The position numbers and the translations under genes were made by a program. A model generated the notes under the pieces. It did not search any database. It was not told where the DNA came from and saw only the letters and a program-made list of their open reading frames with translations. Below are positions 59,854-64,000 of a stretch of 64,000 bases of DNA, piece after piece. Numbering within the stretch: position 1 is the first letter of the stretch; every line of letters starts with the position of its first letter. The stretch lies in assembly GCA_037074615.1 (NCBI GenBank), contig CM073524.1, positions 17,995,406 to 18,059,405 on the forward strand, read 5' to 3'. This DNA is from Leucaena leucocephala (Eukaryota > Streptophyta > Magnoliopsida > Fabales > Fabaceae).

Positions 59854-60317
59854 AACATCGGTTACTTTCTAAAGAAGAATTGTAGCAGTTATGCTGCCGG
59901 ATTTTAGGCAGGAAAAGATGTAATAGAAATATGATAATTTGCTGTATGCCTTGTTGTATGACATTTTATTATTTAATAATAAATGTTGTTTGGCATGTTC
60001 AATTTGTGAATGGGGAATTAAGGGAGAAATTCGCAGGTCCTGAGGTAGCAGTATTCTGACCTCAGTTTGACCTAGTAAACGAAGGAGTTTGGCTATGAAA
60101 TTTGGCAGGCCAGTCGTACACATCTGGGGCATTACGTGATAGGTAATAAGCCTCATTTGGATGTGTAGAACGAGATAAATTAATTTTCAAATTAAAGGTC
60201 CAGAATAAGGAACTTAAGAGTAGAATTTTGAATTTCTGGGCTTAAGTTAAGGTATAATCAAGCTAATGTTGCTTTCGCAAGTGTACTCTGAGGAGTCTAA
60301 GGGAGGATGTTTCATTT

Positions 60318-60329
60318 TGGTATCAGAGC
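60318..60329 (+). other. Primer-binding site of element C (initiator Met tRNA)
   Basis: TGGTATCAGAGC three bases after the LTR end; the same site as in elements A and B. Confidence 0.9.
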
Positions 60330-61552
60330 AATAGGTTCTGGCATAGACCAGAAAGGATTCTGGTTCAGAGCATAAGATTCTGGCACAGAACAGAAGGTTC
60401 TGGCTTAGTGATACTCTGATTTAGAAATGTTATTTCCCTAGAGTACATAGAGGTTTAGAAAAGCCCAGTGGAGGTAAAGCTCTTAAATGAGAAAGTGAGA
60501 TAGGGTAGACCCCGGAATTATGTCAAGATGGGGTAAGATATGAAAGAAATGGACACTACTCACAAGTCCAGTAAGTTGTCCATAAGCATAAGCAGATAAA
60601 TAGATGATAAAAGATTGATGAGCTATAATGAGATAGCTAGAATGAGATTTGTCTAGGAATGATCCTAGGACATGGCCTAAGGCTAGAGATGTGATGGGCT
60701 GATGTTCCCTAAGCAGAGGGATTCCATCACAGAGAAGTGATAGACCTAGGGTAGAGTACCCTAGAGGATAGAAATGATAGTAAGAGATGATGGATGAGAT
60801 CCATGCGACTGAAGTTCGCTAGGATCAAGAAAAAGAGGTAGGGAAGCATTGGCTAAGAGTACTCTGGGAGGTAGCTCAAGTTGTGAAGCCAATAGCAAGA
60901 GAAAGAGGCAATAGTTCAGGCAGGGGACTGATCAAGGAGAAGATCAGGTTGGAGAGCAGAGATGTCAAAGTGATGGAAAGAGCTATGGCACATGGGAGTG
61001 TCGAGCAGGGCAAAGCAGTTGTGGTAAGAAAGGCCACTTTGTAAGAGGTTGCCCTACGAATGCTGACATCGCTAGGAAAGGTATTTGCTCTTACCACAGA
61101 CAAAGTCTCCAATTCCCTGAGGTCGACCCTAAGAATGGTTAAGGAGAACCATAGCTGTAAGGGCGACTGAGCTGTAAGGGACTATATGCCTAGATGATGT
61201 GGACGAAGAGTTCTTTTCTGATCTAGAGAATGTGGTCATTATAACAAGTCATGAGAAATAATTAGTAAGATAATAAATCTGTCTTAACTCAGTGATGAGG
61301 GTGTTGTATGAGGGGTTAGAACATGGATAGCTGTAAGCAACTATAATGAGAGATGTTAGTTGCTAAGAATCCATGTGGAAGGTCTGGGACCAAGCTGTTG
61401 CTCCTCTAGACCATCACTGGAGTGAGGATAAGATGGAGAGGGATGATCTTACTGGTTATATATATGATTGCGTTATAAAAATCACATAGCTGTATAGATC
61501 AGTAAGAAGTTCTCTTCAGGAAAGATGAGGTATCCCTTAAAATTTCGAGGAC
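60330..61552 (+). mobile_element. Element C internal region, almost non-coding
   Basis: About 1.2 kb between primer site and polypurine tract, with no protease, RT or integrase. At about 61022-61057 the frame reads CGKKGHFVRGCP, a remnant of a Gag zinc knuckle whose first Cys is missing. The early part (60330-60410) repeats a GATTCTGGCTTAG-like phrase several times. This is a non-autonomous deletion derivative that would need proteins from a relative. Confidence 0.75.
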
Positions 61553-61577
61553 GAAATTTTTAAAAGGGGAGGAGAAT
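61539..61577 (+). other. Pre-PPT hairpin and polypurine tract of element C
   Basis: Perfect 9-bp stem AAAATTTCG-agga-CGAAATTTT (61539-61560), then TAAAAGGGGAGGAGAAT directly before the 3' LTR at 61578. Element B has the same arrangement with one wobble pair. Confidence 0.85.
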
Positions 61578-62043
61578 TGTAACATCCCGATTTTTGGTCT
61601 AGGAGAACTGGGAAGTAGTCTGATATGGGCAGGCTGCTAAAACCGTAGTCCTAGGGTAGTAATCTGATATGGGCGGATCACTTACCTGTATTTTGTAGGA
61701 TCCGAGGGATGAGCTAAGTCCTTCAGGATGTAAAGATGAGTTAAGTCTTTAACCTACAGAATCGGGACAGTTCGCCTAGGTTCAAAATGAGGAATGTGAT
61801 GAATATCCTAAGTCTTAAGCCTAGGAATTCTGCAGGAAGCTTGATATGGGCTAGCTCCTGTGTAAGATAACCTGATATGGGCGGGTTGTCGAGCTTTTCA
61901 ATTAACGATGACTCCCGAAGAGTTTAGGGGATGAGTTATTGAAAGAGAATTTCTAGAACTTAAGATGAAGGATAAGAAGATGAGAATAGAGGCCAGAAAG
62001 AGAATGCAGGGGCAAAATCGTAATTATGGGAAAGATCGGGCTG
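61578..62043 (+). mobile_element. Element C 3' LTR, truncated
   Basis: Starts TGTAACATCC and follows the 5' LTR for about 465 bp, then switches at about 62043 to a reverse D-type LTR. The rest of the LTR, including its 3' end and target duplication, is missing. Confidence 0.88.
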
Positions 62044-62630
62044 GCCTAGGACGAAATATTGGGCCTCTTTTAGGCCAATAGCTAATTGGCACAAATCCCA
62101 ATGTACTTTCCTTATACCGATATCCTTAAATTATCTTGATCTCAGAATAAATGCTAAACACCTCCTTTAATTGTTCTAACATTTTTAGAAATTCATTCTA
62201 ATATAAAATGAATTCTCTACAAAGTTTCATAATTTTCTGAGACCCAGAAGTCCTGTTAAAAATTACATATGTTTCCTTTAACCCTTTATCGGTGTCATTT
62301 TTCACCGTAAATTCCATAATTAATTCTACAGGACTCCTTTTTAACTTCTGTCAACTCCATAAATTCTCATATTAATTATAATAATTTACTATCAAATTTT
62401 CTCTGATATCCATCCATTGTGTGAAATGACCAAAATGCCCTCCATTTACTTCTGGTTTCTTAGGGTATCACAGTGGTATTTTCGTAATTTTGCACTTTGG
62501 CTCTTAGACTTTCTTCCTCTTCCAATTAATCCTTTTCTTTACATAAATATGGCCACATCTTTTCCTAAACATCTCATATATTTTATTCAATCTGTACATA
62601 CAACTTAGTACAGAAATTAGGGATGTTACA
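62044..62630 (-). mobile_element. D-type LTR, 5' part, reverse
   Basis: Minus strand starts TGTAACATCCC at 62630 and matches the first about 590 bp of the LTR at 23997. It is fused to element C's truncated LTR at its left. Confidence 0.75.
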
Positions 62631-64000
62631 CCAATCCTATATAATTTTGTCCAAGGGATCCAAATATGAGCTTATATTTATGAAAATCAAACTCCTTTTC
62701 TTGAATTTGGCACCGAACCGAAACATACCCTCTTTATTTCTAAAAATTCTCATTTTGATTCCAATGCTTCCAATACTTGTTTCTTTACTATATCCCACAC
62801 AATTTTTCATTTTAAACTAATTGGAAGCATCAAAATAATGAACTTCTCACATATGAACAGTGATTCATATAGTGGTAGCAATGAACTCAAAACCCTAATT
62901 CCATGCATACTTGAATTTTCAAATCAAAACTACTTGATTCTTACTTATCTAAGCTTATCTAAACTATATATAACATAAGATTCAACTTTCCCCTCTAATT
63001 CCAGATCATGTCTAGGAGCCAATATTGAGAGGAAAATGGTGTTTCAACCATCCAAATCTAAGAGAAATCTTCCTATAACATAATACAAAGATAGGAGGAA
63101 GAAATTAGCTTGAATCTTTACTTGATTGACTCTTGGATTGCTTTTTCTTCTTGCTTAGATTTTATTTTGGCAGCACCTCCCCATAGCTCCCTTGTTTCAT
63201 GCCAAAATGAAGAGAAATGGAGGGGTATTTATAGGCCAAAATCTAAGGTCATGGATGGCTAAGATTGCTTCCAACACTATTTAATCTAATGGTCCAAAAT
63301 TGCTTTTATTCTTGGCTTAATTTTCAAGCTAAATTAATAGGCCACATCTAAAATTCTCCTCCTTATTTGGCTACCATGTGGCATAAGTTTGGGCTAAGTG
63401 GGACCCAAGGATATACCTTACCATGCCACCTTGCAACATTTGAAGTTTCCTTAAAAAATTTATTTCTTTTATTTATTTAAAAATCAATATAAAATTCCTT
63501 TAATCACATGATAATTTCTTTGGCTTCATGGGAACTTATATGACACCATTATGGGCCTCCTTTAAGTCCAACATTTATTTGGCACATATCCCAAGGCATT
63601 TTCTATACCGGTACCATAAATCACCCTGATTTTTGAGATAAATTCTATAAATCTCTTTTAAGGGTCCTGACATTTTTAGAAATTCATTATACTATTAAAT
63701 GAATTTTTTGAAAAGTTTCATAATTTTTTGAGACCCAGAAGTCTAGATAAAAATTCTATATGTTTCATTAAATCCTTTTATTGGTCTCATTTTTTACCTT
63801 AAATTCCATAATAAATTCTATAGAACTCTTTTTTGAGTTCTACCAACTTCATAAATTCCTATAATAATTATAAATTTTTTTCCAAATTTCATCTGATTAT
63901 GAGATCCAAAAGATCCTGTACCAGTTTCTAGACTTTGTAGATTAGTACTAATTTTTTGGAACCTCAAACTGAAATTCTGAAAAATATGCTTAACCCAATT
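62631..64000 (-). mobile_element. D-type LTR, reverse, runs off window
   Basis: Reverse-complement similarity to forward D-type LTRs (compare 27200-27450 and 24540-24900), with an inverted TATA box at 63222-63233. ORF 62623-62820 lies inside the LTR and is not a gene. Confidence 0.7.

Larger units (their letters stand above)
57166..60314 (+). mobile_element. Element C 5' LTR
   Basis: Starts TGTAACATCC and ends GGATGTTTCA, three bases before a primer site. About 3.15 kb, the longest complete LTR here. TATA box at 59241-59253, hairpin at 59605-59624, module at 59733-59853. Its first about 463 bp differ from the 3' LTR at six positions by eye. Confidence 0.9.

Noticed and set aside
60876..61112. 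78-residue minus-strand ORF in element C
   Set aside because: It lies opposite the Gag knuckle remnant and has no features of its own.

Overview
This is repeat-dominated nuclear DNA from a flowering plant, probably a eudicot with a large, repeat-rich genome; I cannot name the species. No intact host gene was found. Almost every base that can be assigned belongs to LTR retrotransposons, mostly solo LTRs about 1.5-3.1 kb long, nested in one another and in one large Mutator-like DNA transposon. The plant assignment rests on Ty3/gypsy chromovirus Gag-Pol with a chromodomain (Tekay/Del-like), initiator-Met-tRNA primer sites, a MULE with 9-bp target duplication, and Copia LTRs of a common plant type. 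LAYOUT. 1-7614: end of a Copia-type LTR, then a reverse LTR ('D' type) split by a solo LTR (3832-5892, TSD ATATT), then about 1.5 kb of unassigned sequence with two arrays of small hairpins. 7615-20442: Ty3/gypsy element A (+), with 5' LTR, primer site, an extra ORF before gag, and a gag-pol frame carrying nine in-frame stops. Its 3' end is fused to a truncated LTR that holds another solo LTR (16781-19455). 20443-23996: remnants of Copia-like elements and a reverse solo LTR (22176-23691, TSD CTTTT). 23997-30728: a chimeric solo LTR (TSD GTAAT) abutting a second D-type LTR, which holds a Copia solo LTR (27635-29559, TSD CCTTG) and a 554-bp tandem duplication. 30729-39870: element B (-), same family as A, with 3' LTR, degraded gag-pol with chromodomain, the same extra upstream ORF, primer site and a truncated 5' LTR. 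About 40015-53374: a D-type LTR (+) interrupted by a 10.6-kb MULE (41792-52356, TSD TTGAATTTA). The MULE carries a transposase C-terminal remnant, a possible Ulp1-like peptidase exon and a 22-bp minisatellite, and was itself hit by three solo LTRs (TSDs CTCTG, GTAAT, CAAGA). 53375-57165: unassigned sequence and two LTR fragments in opposite orientations. 57166-62043: short non-autonomous element C (+), LTRs about 1.3% different by eye, with almost no coding sequence. 62044-64000: two reverse D-type LTR pieces. The TSD-bounded insertions give relative ages: D LTR, then MULE, then the three LTRs inside it. The LTRs are mosaic: a TATAAATACCCC promoter, a TGAGATTC/GAATCTCA hairpin and a roughly 120-bp module recur in otherwise different LTRs, and at least one chimera has intact target duplications, so it was chimeric before it inserted. 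MOST UNUSUAL SIGNALS: a GTCGCGAC minisatellite shared by unrelated transposon classes; hairpins with a constant TAACTGC loop but different, self-complementary stems at 7074-7193; serial perfect hairpins in the Copia LTR; and the extra ORF upstream of gag in both A and B.
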